A DNA stretch of 64,000 nt from Glandiceps talaboti (GCF_964340395.1 NC_135555.1:6012501-6076500), one strand, 5' to 3'. Positions 1 to 13,779 are shown, counted from the first letter of the stretch. Notes: generated by a model not told the origin, from the letters alone. Numbers and translations: made by a program.

Positions 1-3000
1 CATTGGCTAAGTGTTGAATTTGCCGCCACCTCCTCCTAGCAAAGTTGTCTTCCTTCTGAAATACTCCAGGTGGTGGTACCTGTCCTGACTGTAACAATAG
101 AAGGTGATTAGGTGTTAGTGCTTGAGGGTCTGTAGTATCATTCGATACTCTGGTGATTGGTCTACTGTTGATTACTGCCTCAACTTCGCACATCAGGGTT
201 TGTAGTCCCTCATCATCTAAACGAGTATTCTGCTCTCTTAATAAGCCATATAGAATCTTCCGTACTGATCGTATCATCCTTTCCCAAACTCCTCCATGGT
301 GGGAAGCATATGGTGGGTTAAATTCCCATTCTATGTCTTCTTGGCGCAAACTGGAGTGCATTCTTGACTGGTTCCATTTCTCTATCTCCTCCCTAAGCTC
401 ACGTTTTGCTCCTATCAAATTAGTACCATTATCAGACCTCAACTTACGAACAGGACCTCTTCTAGCAGCAAATCGTCTTATTGCGTTTATACATGAATCG
501 GTGTTGAGGCTATGAGCAACCTCAATATGAACTGCTCTGATAGAAAAACAAGTGAACAACACTCCATAGCGTTTGACTGTGCTGCGCCCCCGCTTGATCT
601 CAAATGGACCAAAATAGTCGACTCCAGACTGTGAGAATGGTGGTTCTCCAATAATCAGTCTCTGCTCTGGTAGATCAGCCATCTTTTGTGTCATCAGCTT
701 GGCTCTATAGCGCTTACAAACAACACACTTAGCAATAATACTTCTGATCTTGACACTGGCTTTAGGAATCCAATATCGTTCACGCAGCTTTGTCAAAGTG
801 ATGTTACTTCCCATATGTCCTGTATGTCGATGGATGTCTTGTAATATTAGCTCAGTAATTGGTGAGTCTTCTGGCAAGAGAATTGGGTGTTTTGTTTCCA
901 TGGGAATTGCTGCTCGTGACAGTCTTCCTCCAACCCTAACAACTCCATTACTGTCTTTAACTGGGTCTAATTTCATGAACCTATGTTCACAGTCCTTACT
1001 GATATCTGAAAAATGTCTTTCCTGCACATATTTGACTATGGACATCTCAGCTGCCCTCATGTCTGCTGCTGTTAAGTAGTCTGGCTTCTGACTATCATTG
1101 TGAGTAACTCTCTCAGCTCTATTCATATGTTTCATCAGATTCTCCTTCAGTCGTAGAATCCAAGCTACTGTAGTTTTCAGCCTTTCCCAGCTTGAATATC
1201 TGCTTAACAACTTGTCCATTGTTGTATGGGATTCTTCCTTCATGGTGCTTGCTGCAACCCCTTTTACTTCTGGGTCATCAGCAGGCAGATTTCTGCACAA
1301 CTCTGTCTTAGGCCATTGTGACTCATCCATCTTTAGGAACGCTGGTCCATATAACCACTGTTTGGTCATCTTTTCGTCCTTGACCTGTAGTCCTCTCGAA
1401 GCTATGTCAGCCGCATTCAGTTTGGTGTTTACATACCTCCACTGCTCTGGTGATGATCCCTCATGTATGGTAGTGAGACGATTTGCCACAAAGGTATGAA
1501 ACCTGCTAGTGTTATTGTTGATATAGCGTAACACTGACATACTATCTGTCCAATAGATAATCTTATCGAACTGGTAGTCCATTTCCTTTGTGATCATATG
1601 AGCAAACTTTACTGATATGCTCGCCGCTGTCAATTCCATCCTGGGTATTGTGATCCTTTTCAAGGGTGCGACTCTGGCCTTTCCCATCAACAGATTACAG
1701 TGCACTTGTCCTCTGTTGTCACTAAGTCGGGTAAAAGCTACAATCCCGTAGCCCTTGTCACTAGCATCGGAAAACATATGAAGTTGACAGGAAGTGATCT
1801 GGACACCTCTAGGTTTTAGACTCCTTGGAACTGTGAGCTGCTCTATGTAAGCGATGTCTTCTACCCACTGCCGCCATTTCTTAAGGTCATCTCCACCTAT
1901 AGGTTCGTCCCATCCAATATTCTGCTTGCAAAGAGACTGTAATAGTATCCTGGCTGGCAATACAAATGGCGCAGCAATGCCCAACGGGTCAAAGATTGTG
2001 CTAATCTTGGATAGAATACCTCTTCTGGTGTATGGTCCATCCTTCAGGTTTATCTTAAAACCAAAGGTATCTGTGTCGACTGACCACACTACTCCTAGAG
2101 CTCTCTCTATCTGCTGGTCATGTTGATCAAGGTTATATAGGAGTGTCTTGGCCCTCTCCTCTACAGGTATGGAGTTGTTAACAGCCTTACTTGTGCTGAT
2201 CCACTTTGTTAAACGAAATCCACCCTTCTGGCAGAGTTCTCTTGTGTCCTTGGCAATTACAATGCCCTGCTCATCAGTATCAATGGACTTCAAGAAATCA
2301 TCAACATAGAAATTCCTGAAGATACCGTCAACTACTTCAGAGTTAAAGTCCTGCTTGTTGTCTATTGCAGTCTGGTGAAGTGCAATGTTTGCACATGCTG
2401 GTGACGACACTGCTCCAAACAAGTGTGCAACCATTTTGTACTCATCTGGCTCTCTCGTGAAGTCTCCATCTGGCCACCAGAGAAATCTCAGACAGTCTGT
2501 ATGATGATCTGAAACCTTGACCTGATGAAACATACTTTCGATATCGGCCATTACAGCCACAGGCCCCTGTCTGAATCTCAACAAAACATTCACAATGGTA
2601 TTGGTCAAGTTGGGTCCTGACAGCAGTGTATCATTAAGCGACACACCCTTACACTTGGCTGAACAATCAAATACAACTCTTATTTTCTGTGGTTTTCTGG
2701 GATGGTATACGCCGTGGTGTGGTATATACCAGACTTTACCACTCTGGGAAGTGCCATCTTGAACACCATCTTCACTAACCTTCGTAGCATATCCACTGAC
2801 TAACAGTTTGTTCATGAAGTCTTTATAGTCTGTGAAGAACTTATAGTCCTTTACCATCCTTCTTCGGAGTGAATGCAGTCTATTCAGTGCTAAATCTCTG
2901 TTATCTGGCAACAATACACTTTCATCTCGGAAGGGTAAGTCCATAGAATAATGACCACCTTGGAATCTGATTGACTTGGTCATCTTCTCTTTGAACAGCT

Positions 3001-5827
3001 GATCTTCCCTGGAAGGCTCCTTCCTGGTGTCTACGCACCGCTCTGGGAAGTCTAAATTTATTGCATTTCTGACTAGCTGCTCCAACTGACGACTTTCCTC
3101 CAAGACTGTTACGTCTACCCTGTTGACTGCCAAATTACTATGAAGATCTTCCTTATCTCTGATTACATTCCACAAGATCCATCCAATGGCTGTTTTGGCT
3201 GCATATGGACTCCCTCGAGGTCCAGTTTTGATAACCTTTGGAGTGTAGGCATCAGGAACATTATTTCCAATTAACAGACCAATGTCAGCATTTAATGTAG
3301 GTACAGCAATCCCTTTTAGGTGATCCCATCTTTCAATGTCCTTCTGTGTTGGGATGTGTTTACTTGTCACAGGGATCCTCTCTTTGGTGTACAGTGGTGG
3401 CAAACTAACGCAGTCATGACCATCCAAATCGCTAACCGTTAATTCACTGATCTGGTGAGTTGTGAGACATTGTGGTGACCCCATAGTGTCTAGCTTAACT
3501 GTCATTTTCCGCCCAGTCACCCCAAGCTGCTTGGCTAGGCTTTCAGTACAAAAGCTGACGTTGCTTCCTGTATCTAAGAACGCATATGTCTCAACAGCTA
3601 TGTTATTCCGGGCTCTGACTACGACTGGCACAATGGCCATGGTGCATTCTCCGTCACCGGCCCCCATTGAACACTGTGCCTTGTCTAGTACAGTTCTGTC
3701 CATACAGGTATTGGAATTAATGGAAACCCCTTGCTGTGACTTGGCAGTATCGCTGATTTCCACTGAACTCTTGTGAGCTCGGTCCTCGTCATGAAGTATA
3801 GTTGGGTGTTTCTCATTACACCTATCACAAGATAATCTGGCTCTGCATTGTCTTATCAGATGTCCCTGCTTGAGGCATCCATAGCAAAGTCCCTTGGACT
3901 TGACAAAGTCTGACCTATACCTTGCGGGTTTACTTACAAAGTTTTGACATGAATTTAATACATGTCCAGAGTCACTGCAATAACCACATGGTTTATCGAA
4001 GGCGAATTTCTTGCTGGTTTTGTTCTGATCAGTTCCTGCTGATGTTTGTTTGCCATCCTTATACAGCGAACTGGCATTACAAGATTCCACATTGGTTGCT
4101 AAAACCTTTCCCCCAGCCTGTTTACCTCTGAATTGCCTTCCTGATGTATTAAATACTCTCTTTGTCTCCGAAACAAGCATATCTCTTCCATACATAGGAT
4201 CAGTAGCTTTCCTTGCTTCTCTACGAACCAAATCGACCAAATGTTTGAACTGCACAGCTTCATCTTGATCTCTATTGTTTTGGACAATATTCCTCCACTT
4301 GTCATGTAGCCAGAATGGAAGCTTCTTTACTATCTGTCTAATGTTGTCTGCGTATTCTAGTACCTTGCCAGCATCTACAGTGCCAACAGCATATTGACAC
4401 TCCATGAGAAACACTGCATAATCATCGAGTGCTTTAGCATCATCTGATTTGATTGCTGGCCAATTCAAGGCCTTCTTAATGTATGCAGCAGCAACAACTT
4501 CTGGATCTCCATATCTGGTTTTCAGTTCTTCCATAGCCTTGGAATAGCCAATGTCACTATTCAAGTGTGAGTAACCCAATATGATCTTATGTGCTTCGCC
4601 TGTCGTATATTGTTCTAAGTAGCTCATTCTTTCATCATCAGAATCTGTGTAGGCTACTATCCTGGTAGTGAACTGGCGTAGAAATCTAGGAAAGTCCATG
4701 GGATTTCCTCCAAATTTACTCAACTCAACCTGTGGTTTTCTAAGTTCCTTTGTAATACAACGTGCAGTCATTTCACCTATGTTCTGTGTACCTGCATGCT
4801 GAACTACTGAAGATACTGGTTGTGTTGACACAGGTACTTCTGGACGCTGGACAGTACCATTACCAACAGGACGATCAATTGACATGGCTGTTGTCTCTGG
4901 AACTCGAATTGTATAATTACTGTGTTCATCTGGTCTACTGTATCTGCTGAATCCGCTAACAAGGTGAGATTGTACTCCTTCAGGTTGCTGTAAAGTCTCC
5001 ATTTGCGGACTTCTTGTCTTTGTTCTAGGCTGACTTGGCTCAGGCAATGAATAAACATAATCTCTTACTTCAGCTGTAGTGTCTACTGGTTGCCTCCTCG
5101 ACTCGGGTAGTAACTTGGTACCACTTGACTTGGGTTTTACATCAACTCTATGCTTGATTGACTCAGGCCTTGTGATTTGAGTGTCAAGACAGCTACCATT
5201 TACATTTTCTTCAAAACGCTCCAAGACTTGTGTGCGGGCATTACTGACAGCCATTTCCTGCTTTAGTCTGAACTCTTCTTCCAATTTCCCCAGTTGTAGT
5301 CTTGACATTTCTAATTCCATTTCAAGCCTTTTGCCTTGAATGTCTAACCGGAGTTTTTCTTCTAAAGCTGACTTACGTACATTAATTTCTGCCTGCTTCT
5401 GTTCCTCTTGTAGCCGCAACAATGATGTTGTAGAATATCTGGAGCCTCTACTGGACTTCGATTTACTGGTCTTGCCACTAGTTTGGGATGCACTGTCTTC
5501 TGGGTCTATAAAACGGCCAAAATAATTCTCGACAGATGTTTGCATTTCCCTCACATAACTACGTCTGCCAGCAAACATGAGACTGTAGAAACCTTGGTCA
5601 TGCTCAGAAAGACAGTAATACAAGTCATTCTCAGCAGTGAGATATTGATCATAAAGTCTTAGAAACTGCTTGTGATGTTCTAAAACCTGTGCTTTACTAC
5701 CATGCACCCTTAACAAATTGTTCAGAGCTTCGATAATATGTTCAAGCTCCCTTACTGCCTGGTCGTAGGCTACTTGCCTTCTTTCACGCATCGTTACAAT
5801 AGACTCATCTGGTTCTATACCTGCCAT
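1..5827 (-). mobile_element. BEL/Pao LTR retrotransposon polyprotein ORF, 3' end beyond window
   Basis: One reading frame starts at the ATG at 5827-5825 and stays open to the left edge, about 1942 codons. I saw no in-frame stop, and checks at the protease, zinc knuckles, reverse transcriptase, RNase H and integrase all fall in the same frame. Order: a coiled-coil-rich gag-like region (about residues 1-560); CCHC-type zinc knuckles (about 610-670, for example CYGCLKQGH at 3886); an aspartic protease with FLDTGSN (about 750); reverse transcriptase with the YVDD box (Y at 2308, about residue 1174); RNase H with FSDASDKGYG (about 1352); an HHCC zinc-binding region (about 1667); an integrase core with SDNGTN (about 1799); and the C-terminal FARRRWRQ segment at the window edge. 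This order and the YVDD and C-terminal motifs fit BEL/Pao rather than Ty3 or Ty1. The intact frame suggests a young copy. The 3' LTR lies outside the window. Confidence 0.93.
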
Positions 5828-6790
5828 GGCTGATAAACTTCTGTTGTGCAATTAAGTATTGACACACCTGTTGTTTAGAGGAGTTCACTTCTTTCTTTTC
5901 TTCTCACGTTGAGTATACACCCAAACATCTGGTTGAGTCTTGAGTTGAGTTACCTTGTTTTCTTGGAACAGATATTGAGAGTTTGATGTATCTTCTTACA
6001 GTTTCACATTACATCAACGGTTTACTCTCTCTTCTTATGTTCGAGTTATTCCACCGCAGAGTTTACTATGTAGTAGCATCGACAATAATTGACACCTTGG
6101 TTTCACAGTAACTTGAAACTTTATTTACTGTAGACTTGTCATACTTGAATGCTTATAATCACGTAATGAAACGTAATCACACACTTTGGCACACTATGTC
6201 GCAGACACGTAAACTGAAAATAACACAATAAATAACACTTGTAAATACAAAATACAACACTTCAAAATCTCTAGTAATAACTTAGGTGAATAGCGCCACC
6301 TATTGACAGGAATGAGAAATCGACTCCAATACTTTAACACTGTTACTAAGTTATGTGTACTTACAGGAGTTCTAGAACAGTAATAGTACTCAAAAACATG
6401 ATAAGAACTTACAACTATTCATAAGATATCTCGCAAGGTCTAATATCAAAGTCAAAGTCCTTAAATATTCTGTATCTCACGATGGTAAAATTCACATCCG
6501 GTGCAAACATGTGACGATGACAATCGATGGTAGCGGCAATGATAACTTGCAACAAAACAGATCTAAAAGTCGATCATTTACATTCAAAATACCTAAAGGT
6601 GTTTCACAAAGGTCTAAAGTAAGTACGAACCTCTGTTATCGGGGTTAACTCGTCTGTAGTCAAGTAATAATGTGGAATATTTCTTCCCACACACGTTGGC
6701 CCAAAAGGCACACTTCAAAACTTTGTTTCCTTCCCATGCACATGTGCGAGCGCCCTCAACCTACATCTAGCAAAATTTAAGCTACAACAG
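5828..6790 (-). other. Probable 5' leader and 5' LTR of the BEL/Pao element, boundaries unresolved
   Basis: This stretch lies immediately upstream of the polyprotein start, on the element's strand, and has no protein-coding signal. In a BEL/Pao element the primer-binding site and 5' LTR belong here. A minus-strand AATAAA at about 6123-6118 could be the LTR polyadenylation signal. I could not fix the LTR ends, because the partner LTR is outside the window and no convincing tRNA-complementary primer site stood out. The right limit is taken at the start of the microsatellite array. Confidence 0.35.
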
Positions 6791-6791
6791 T

Positions 6792-6793
<2 letters not shown>

Positions 6794-6871
<78 letters not shown>

Positions 6872-7090
6872 ATGTATGTATGTGTGTGTGTGAGTGTGTG
6901 TGTGTATGTATGTATGTATGTATGTATGTATGTATGTATGTATGTATGTATGTATGTATGCATGCATTTGTGTGCGTGTATGTGTGTCTGTCTGTTTCTG
7001 TGTCTTTGTCTTTGTCTGTGTCTGTCTGTCTGTGTGTGTCTGTGTCTGTGTCTGTGTCTGTGTCTGTGTCTATGTCTGTGTGGCTGTGTA
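6794..7090. repeat. Compound microsatellite (TG)n, (TATG)n, (TG)n, (TATG)n, (TGTC)n
   Basis: About 300 bp of simple repeat. It begins as TG dinucleotides (about 6794-6854), alternates with TATG blocks (about 6855-6882 and 6905-6962), and decays into TCTG/TGTC units up to about 7090. It lies in the intron just upstream of the first visible TBC1D20 exon. The long Cys/Val/Tyr or His/Thr/Ile reading frames here are translations of the repeat and are not genes. Confidence 0.95.
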
Positions 7091-7183
7091 GGGGGGCATT
7101 AGAGGTAATAATGGAAGAGGGAGGTTAATCATATTGTGAATTATTTCATAATTCTAACAATGATTTATGTATTTTATTTCCAG

Positions 7184-9666
7184 GGATACCATGATATCTG
7201 TGTGACATTCCTATTAGTTGTAGGTCAAGATTTATCTTTTGCTTTGATTGACAAACTATCAACCCATCATCTCAGGTAAGTCACATATCATGTCCATAAG
7301 TTAGTTTATAATAGTCTGCCAAAATTATGCCCAAAATTTGCTTGAATATGTTGATTTTTGCTTCAGATGTAGATAATATTAACAATAATGTTAGACTTTA
7401 TACATGTGGTATGAGTTTGTTGATAAAACTAGAATCAGTCCAACTACAGTGCATAGGCACCAATGGATCACGGAAATGCCATGGCATGGACCCTTACAGC
7501 AATGACCCTCATGCAGGTAAACAGAACAGCGCCCTCTAAAGCTAACACTGGGCAAAGAACAGAAGAAGGCACCAGCTTGTCCTCTAATAAAAGAACTTCA
7601 TTTGGTTATTTAGGGAAATAGTTGCATTGAATTTGTAAATCATTAACCTACCATACAACACACTAGAGTAACACCCATGTTATTTTTACAAATCAATATC
7701 TATATTTTTCAACAAACTTATAAAATTTGCTGAATCAAAAATACACAGTTGTCAAAACAATTTTGGTCTCTTTTGTTACAAGTAGTAAATGTTTCATTGA
7801 CTATGTTTGTGTTGATATTTCAGAGACTTCATGGATTCAACCATGGATAGTACTAAGCATATGTTAAACTATTTACTGCCTATTATAGGCAAGGCTAATC
7901 CAGCACTCAAAGACTTTATGGAAAAGTAAGTACTATATGAATAATGGACATGGGTTCAAAGTTCAAATGTCAAAGGTCAAATCTTAAAGTTATTTCTTAG
8001 ATAGTAAATTAAAGTTTATGAATCAGATACGTACAAAATGTAATGGAAGATTTCTTGGTAGGCTAGTTTTATTGATTTACTTGCAAAAAAAATGTTAAAA
8101 GATACAAATCAATGAATACCTTCAAATGAGTTATATTATCATATAAATTATGATGCAAATTTGAATGTTAGTTTAAAATTATATGAAATTATGTTCAGGA
8201 GTTTGATATTTATTTTATAAAATCCATTTATTATGTAATAATGATTTCATTGTGTGTTAGTAAATGAAAATATCACACTATACTGTATACATCTAATTTC
8301 AGGTCAGATGTTGGTACCATATTTGCCTTGGCCTGGTTGATCACATGGTATGGCCATGTTCTCAATGACTTCCGTAGTGTTGTACGGTTGTATGATTTTT
8401 TCTTGGCCTGTCATCCTCTCATGCCTGTCTACCTTGCAGCTGCAGTAAGTTCAAACTCTCATTCACCTTATTCATATTTCTGAAGTAAATTTTCCAGATT
8501 TAATCACAGTGTCAGAGTATATTTGCTATGGTGTATTGCATTAATGTACATGTATTTGAGTTGCACACTGAATATTCATGACAGCTGTTTTACACTGAAA
8601 GGTATAGGCAGTTAAGGACTCATGAATATTCAGTGTGCAAATTGAGAACATTGTTTCTGCTGACTCCCATGATGCAATAGCCCATAGCAAAGATACCCTA
8701 TAAAATTGCAAGTAATTGTAGGTGATGTAAAATCATGAAATGACTCTCCAGAACCTATAGTTTATGAAAATGTCTTGATTTCCTTGAGTGGTGTTCCCCT
8801 TTAAGAGCTGAAGATGCTGAATGATGAAATATGAAAAGAGGGATGGAACTTGTCAGTGTAATTTACATGTGTGTTTATGTTACAGATTGTGTTATACCGA
8901 GAGGATGAAGTATTGGCAGGAGACTGTGAGATGACCTATGTACATAGTCTGTTATCTAAGATTCCACAAGATTTACCTTTTGAAAACCTGATTAGTAGAG
9001 CAGGAGATCTTTTTGTACAATATCCACCATCAGCTCTAGCAAAGGAAGCACAGTTACTATACAAACAAAGGTAAGTCACCAAAGAGTGGAGTTGTCACTA
9101 ATGCAAGAACCTGGGATTAAAATCTGGGGCTTTTTCCCAACTAGTAGTTACTTGTGTACAAACAAATACGCCTTGTGAGAAAGAGGATTCAGAAAAGTAC
9201 ACTGTGGGTAAAATAAACTTTAGGAATTATCGTTCAAATGAAAGTATATAGGTGCAATGTTCATGTATCCATGCACTTCAGAATTGGTACATGTATATAG
9301 AGATAAACTAAGTAATATGGAATGTAAATATTGCTTGAATTTGTGCTTTGATTGATTGATTGATTGATTGATACATTGATTGCTGTCTGAGTATCTTTTG
9401 TCAAATTCAGAATCATCACTTTTGTCTATTGTAGTGCTACTTTATCCAAGCATGGTGAATTTGAAGAGACTTCATTGAGCCAGAGACCTGACACAGTCCT
9501 ACGCCGAAGGCAGAGACAGTTAGCGGAACGTAGAAACAAGCTGTCACCAAACGGCCTGGATCAGGAGGACCAGAGTGCAATAGTCAAAGTAGCCTTTTGG
9601 GCCTTAACTGCATCAGTTGGTGCAGCTTTGTTTGCTGTCTTAAACACAGCAGCAGAATGGATGTAG
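7184..9666 (+). CDS. TBC1D20: TBC1 domain family member 20 (Rab GAP), C-terminal five exons
   Basis: TBC1D20 is an ER-anchored GTPase-activating protein for Rab1 and Rab18. It acts in ER-Golgi traffic, lipid-droplet biology and autophagosome maturation. Five coding exons with GT-AG borders and matching phases are visible: 7184-7275, 7824-7925, 8303-8444, 8886-9070 and 9435-9666 (TAG). They begin at [14 protein letters not shown], directly after where the family's YxQ glutamine finger is expected. The N-terminus, including the catalytic Arg finger and probably that Gln, therefore lies in exons left of the window. Family hallmarks include [38 protein letters not shown] and SRAGDLFVQ. The last exon is less conserved and ends in a hydrophobic segment ([18 protein letters not shown]) that matches the C-terminal tail anchor of the human protein. 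The BEL/Pao element appears to occupy the preceding intron in antisense orientation. Confidence 0.93.
8583..8806 (-). repeat. Dispersed repeat copy 1 (SINE/MITE-like family)
   Basis: In the TBC1D20 intron 8445-8885, the reverse complement reads AAAGGGGAACACCACTC, then a segment with GACATTTTCATAAACT, a TTCTGGAGAGTCATTTCATG box and TTTTACATCACCTACA, and ends around TGAATATTCATGA. The same ordered blocks recur near 32107-32370 and 61005-61500. The left end also forms an inverted repeat around TGAATATTCATGA (8565-8635). Confidence 0.7.
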
Positions 9667-9699
9667 TTTGATCTTACCAAAGAAATATGTTGTTATTGT

Positions 9700-9784
9700 T
9701 GTTTGTTTGTTTGTTTGTTTGTTTGTTTGTTTGTTTTGTTTGTTTGTGTGTGTGTGTGTGTGTGTATGTGTGTATGTATGTATG

Positions 9785-9816
<32 letters not shown>

Positions 9817-9982
9817 TGTATGTATGTATGTATGTATGTATGTATGTATGTATGTATGTATGTATGTATGGGTGGGTGGGTGGATGAATGGATGGATGGA
9901 TGGATGGATGGATGGGTGGATGGATGGATGTACATATGTATGTATGCCTGCATGTTGCATGTGTGTAAGAATATATGCATGT

Positions 9983-10061
<79 letters not shown>
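9700..10061. repeat. Compound microsatellite (GTTT)n, (TG)n, (TATG)n, (GGAT)n, (TG)n
   Basis: Sequential blocks: GTTT about 9700-9746, TG about 9747-9765, TATG about 9766-9870, GGAT/GGGT about 9870-9927, and a pure TG run about 9979-10061. It begins about 35 bp after the TBC1D20 stop codon, so it would be transcribed as 3' UTR. The reading frames across it on both strands are repeat artefacts. Confidence 0.95.
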
Positions 10062-10063
<2 letters not shown>

Positions 10064-13000
10064 TACATGTTATTGTTTTCATTATTTTTGTGCAATGTCA
10101 AGTGACCACCCACCACCCTCATTCTGAATTGTGTGGCCAACACTATAGATTCAGTATTGTTATGACTGTGTCACACATGGTGTGTAAGTTATTGTTGAAA
10201 TCAGAATAGAGTACTCAATGATATTGTAATATTACTACAAAATCTATCCTAAGGCAGTAGAAATTAGTTTTTTACGTCAGGAATGAAATTAACTTTGTTT
10301 GAGAGCAATGTTATCACACCATCTAAGTAAAGTTGAAGATTCAGAAAAGAGTGTTATTTATGTAGATGAGTTGCCAGTTTGAATATCTGTTGATGTACAC
10401 TGTAAAGTGATTCTAGGGGTTTTCCACATATTACAGTAGTGACAATCAAGGTTTTGGCCTACTAAGATTGACATATATTGTTGTGACATGTTGATATAAG
10501 CTATGTTGGTTTCTGATCACATCCATTATCTTGCTGTCTATATTTTGGCAACTTCCAATGTTTTACACTATCTTGATTATAGGGTGATTATATCTGCACT
10601 GCTGCCACTCACTTGTGTAATCTACCACACCAAACAATAGTTTTAGTTTGTGTCTATCTTAAATTACTAAAACCTTGTTTGCTGCTGTAGTATGTTGCTG
10701 TTATTATCATTAGTTCACCCTATATCATAGTTTACATAGCACCTTCCACAACAGACAAATGTGTCTTTTCATTTTCAGACAAAAAAGATTGATCTGTGTT
10801 AATTTTGTAATTTTAAGACATATTTGTGTTTGTTTGAAATTATTATATCTTACAGAAAGTCTGTATAAAAGTGATACTTTCAAGTAGGTCAACAAACTAT
10901 TGTTTGATTAATTAATTAAGAACATTTTGTAGCAAGTGATGAAGTGGCAATTTGCAGTAATTAATTTGCAGTAGTTTTATACTGTATTGTTTTATGGCTG
11001 ATGTTCATTACATATCAATCATTATTGAGATATAGTAGAGGTGTGTTTAAGATGTTCAGTAATTTATGAGGGAGGGGGGAAGAGGGGTAGGGGTAGTAGT
11101 AACAATGTTGTTTTACATAAGTTTATGATGTAAATCATATTCCTTGTGAAGTTTCCTAAGTCCAAGTGCAAGCTCACCAATTTTGGAATCATATGATTTT
11201 TTCCAGATTTGTTATCAGAGGTGGGTTGTTCAAATATTGTGATTTAGTTTCAGAAAACTTTCTGAATGAATTCATAATCTCATAATCTACAAATACTTGG
11301 TAACTTTAATCAAATATTATGATTGTTTTGTGTGATGTTATAGGAGCTATTTGTTCATGCAAGGAGCAAACCATGGGAGCAAGACTGCCATTATTTTATT
11401 TGTTTTATTTGCTAGATAAAATGAAATCCCTGAAGGCATTGATATACTAGTATAGAGCAAAATTTATTTATTTAAGCTAACCAACCTGTAAAGAAGTTAC
11501 CTTAGAGTACAGAAAAATATACCATTTTTCAAAAAATCTTGAAAAAGGAAAAATCATAAATATGTTATTATTTCTGCTTGAAGGGAAAATTGTCAGTTAT
11601 TTTAAAGTCATAAGGTCATTTCTCTTCCGAGGCTTCCTACAAAATGTTTACAAAATTTTGTAGCTGTCAGAAATTCAGTCACCCAAAGAAAGACAAATCT
11701 ATGTCACTAGATACTTAATTGATTCACATGTTGAGGAAAAATTATTCCCAAAAATATTTTTAGTTAAAATAATAAGAAAAGTATGAAATGAAGAAAGACA
11801 TACTATAGCCACCCATAACCTTTGACCCCTTCATAGCAAACCACCAATATAAACATCCAGGCACCTTTGAACCCCTTTTTACAGCAAGTATGTCTGTAAG
11901 GTCACATATACTTAATACAAGAATGAATATTCATGATCTCTGGGTTCATAGTTACAAATGAAAAATTTTAGTAACAGAGTCAAAAAAAAACAATTTGGAA
12001 GTAATTCCAATGTACTGAATAGTAGGTCAGTCTTTTAATATAGACCTCACTACTCAGTCAACAATTTTCAGGTTTTAACATTTTCTTGTGGAGCAAAAGT
12101 TGTATCATCTAGTTTTATCAACACAGATGAACTTTCATTTGAACCATCAATACCTTAGATTCTAGATTACATTGCTGGGTGAATCTTTATCACCCCTCCC
12201 CTTATGAAAGGGATGAGAAGGTCTGATCTTTCAATCTACCAATACCATTGAATTCTGGAAAAGATCCATATTCCATTTGAAGTGTATGGTCTGTAAATTT
12301 TATGATAAATGTCTGTAAATTGTGTTTTTTGTTGATCTGTTAGACTTTAAGATCAGAATTTGTGTACTTATTTGACCCAAGAGATATAAACTTTTATTCA
12401 TTAAGTAATTTTATTGATAAGCTACAGGGTATAATTAACCTTAGGTCCCTAAATATTGAAGTTCTCCTGTAAACTACTGGTTTTTAGTATGGCCTATAGT
12501 TTCTCAATTTCACTCTGCACCAATCTGTTACATTTGTTTTAGAAGCTACACTGAAACACACTAGCAGGAGATCATTGTTACCAGTTGGTCATCTATTACT
12601 ATGTTTTTATGAATTACAAATGTAGATTCAATAGGTATAATTGACCAGAATCTGCCTGATATTGTTTTGTTTTTTTGAAAGTTATCATTTCAAGTATAGA
12701 ATACTTATTAGCTTTATTTTTGTGTCTCTGCAGTATTAAAATGAATGACAGCATTGGCTTGAATTTTTGACTAGTTTTACATATCAGTGGGGTTTTACAA
12801 GACATTAGCTAGGTTCAAATGCTTACTGATTTTATTTTTGTGCGTACTATGAGTACTCCTTCAGATGTTATTTACGTTCTAAACTATCACTAGAAACCCC
12901 AATAGCAGGTAGTTTTCCCAAGTTATAAACTTTGACATGTTAGTTTGAAGACACCGTCTTGAAGTTACTTGTTAAAGCTGCACAAGCTGTATTAAACTTG

Positions 13001-13773
13001 AATATAATTTTTTTTGACAACCAGCATTGGAAATTGTAATAGTATATGAAGTACCAATAATTAGACATTGTACATGTAAATTAGATGTCAGTTTTATCCA
13101 TAAGTAGTAGAGTAACAGGTTGAAATCATGATTACATGTGGATTTATTTTAGGGGGTACCCAAAAATCAATTTTTTATATTTATTTATTATACCATAGTG
13201 TGTGTATAGCTACACAAATACATTTACCCACATGTGATTCAACACTGTTCAGGGTGTACAATATTACAAATAAGTCAATATATTGAACAAAACAGGTTCA
13301 AAAAAATATTCCTGTCGCAGTAAGTGCAGCTTTAATGTTGTGTTATATGCTACATCTAGCTGTGAAAAGTCCTGTTTTTAAGTCATTGTCGATTGTAGAT
13401 AGTCTGTACTTAGTGAGTCTGTAAGGTACTTAGTGAAGGGCGCCCTCACACATAGGTCAACCCTTCAAGCAGGCTGGTGCATGACGCAACATATCTTTAT
13501 GTATACAGTCTTCATTGTTGACGACCAAGTTCAAATTCATATATGGCAATGTAGATTAAAATGAAAGTTAGCACTAACCATTTGTAGTTTTGAAATATCA
13601 GAAATCATTAGTTGCATGATAATATAGATTTGCTGCTTGAATTCTTTTCAGTCACTGTCAGTTTTGTGGATTATTGCTTGATTTATTTGAGTCCAAGTTC
13701 TTATTTCTGACTTTTCAAATGTGCAATGTTGTCTTGTTGACTGTCCTTTGTATTCTAGTGATATCAACTACTC

Positions 13774-13779
13774 AATAAA
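13774..13779 (+). terminator. Candidate polyadenylation signal AATAAA for TBC1D20
   Basis: A canonical AATAAA hexamer inside CTCAATAAAGCCC, the first strong candidate after the TBC1D20 stop that is not embedded in a low-complexity run. It is followed within 30 bp by T/TG-rich sequence. Confidence 0.45.

Noticed and set aside
153-5525. Plus-strand reading frames of 60-120 codons
   Set aside because: Antisense shadows of the continuous BEL/Pao frame on the minus strand, with no motifs of their own.
6794-7128. Long Cys-Val-Tyr and His-Thr-Ile reading frames on both strands
   Set aside because: Direct translations of TG and TATG microsatellites. The same applies to frames near 9640-10143, 39594-40049, 45064-45743, 46691-46933, 47503-47875, 53197-53415 and 62247-62534.
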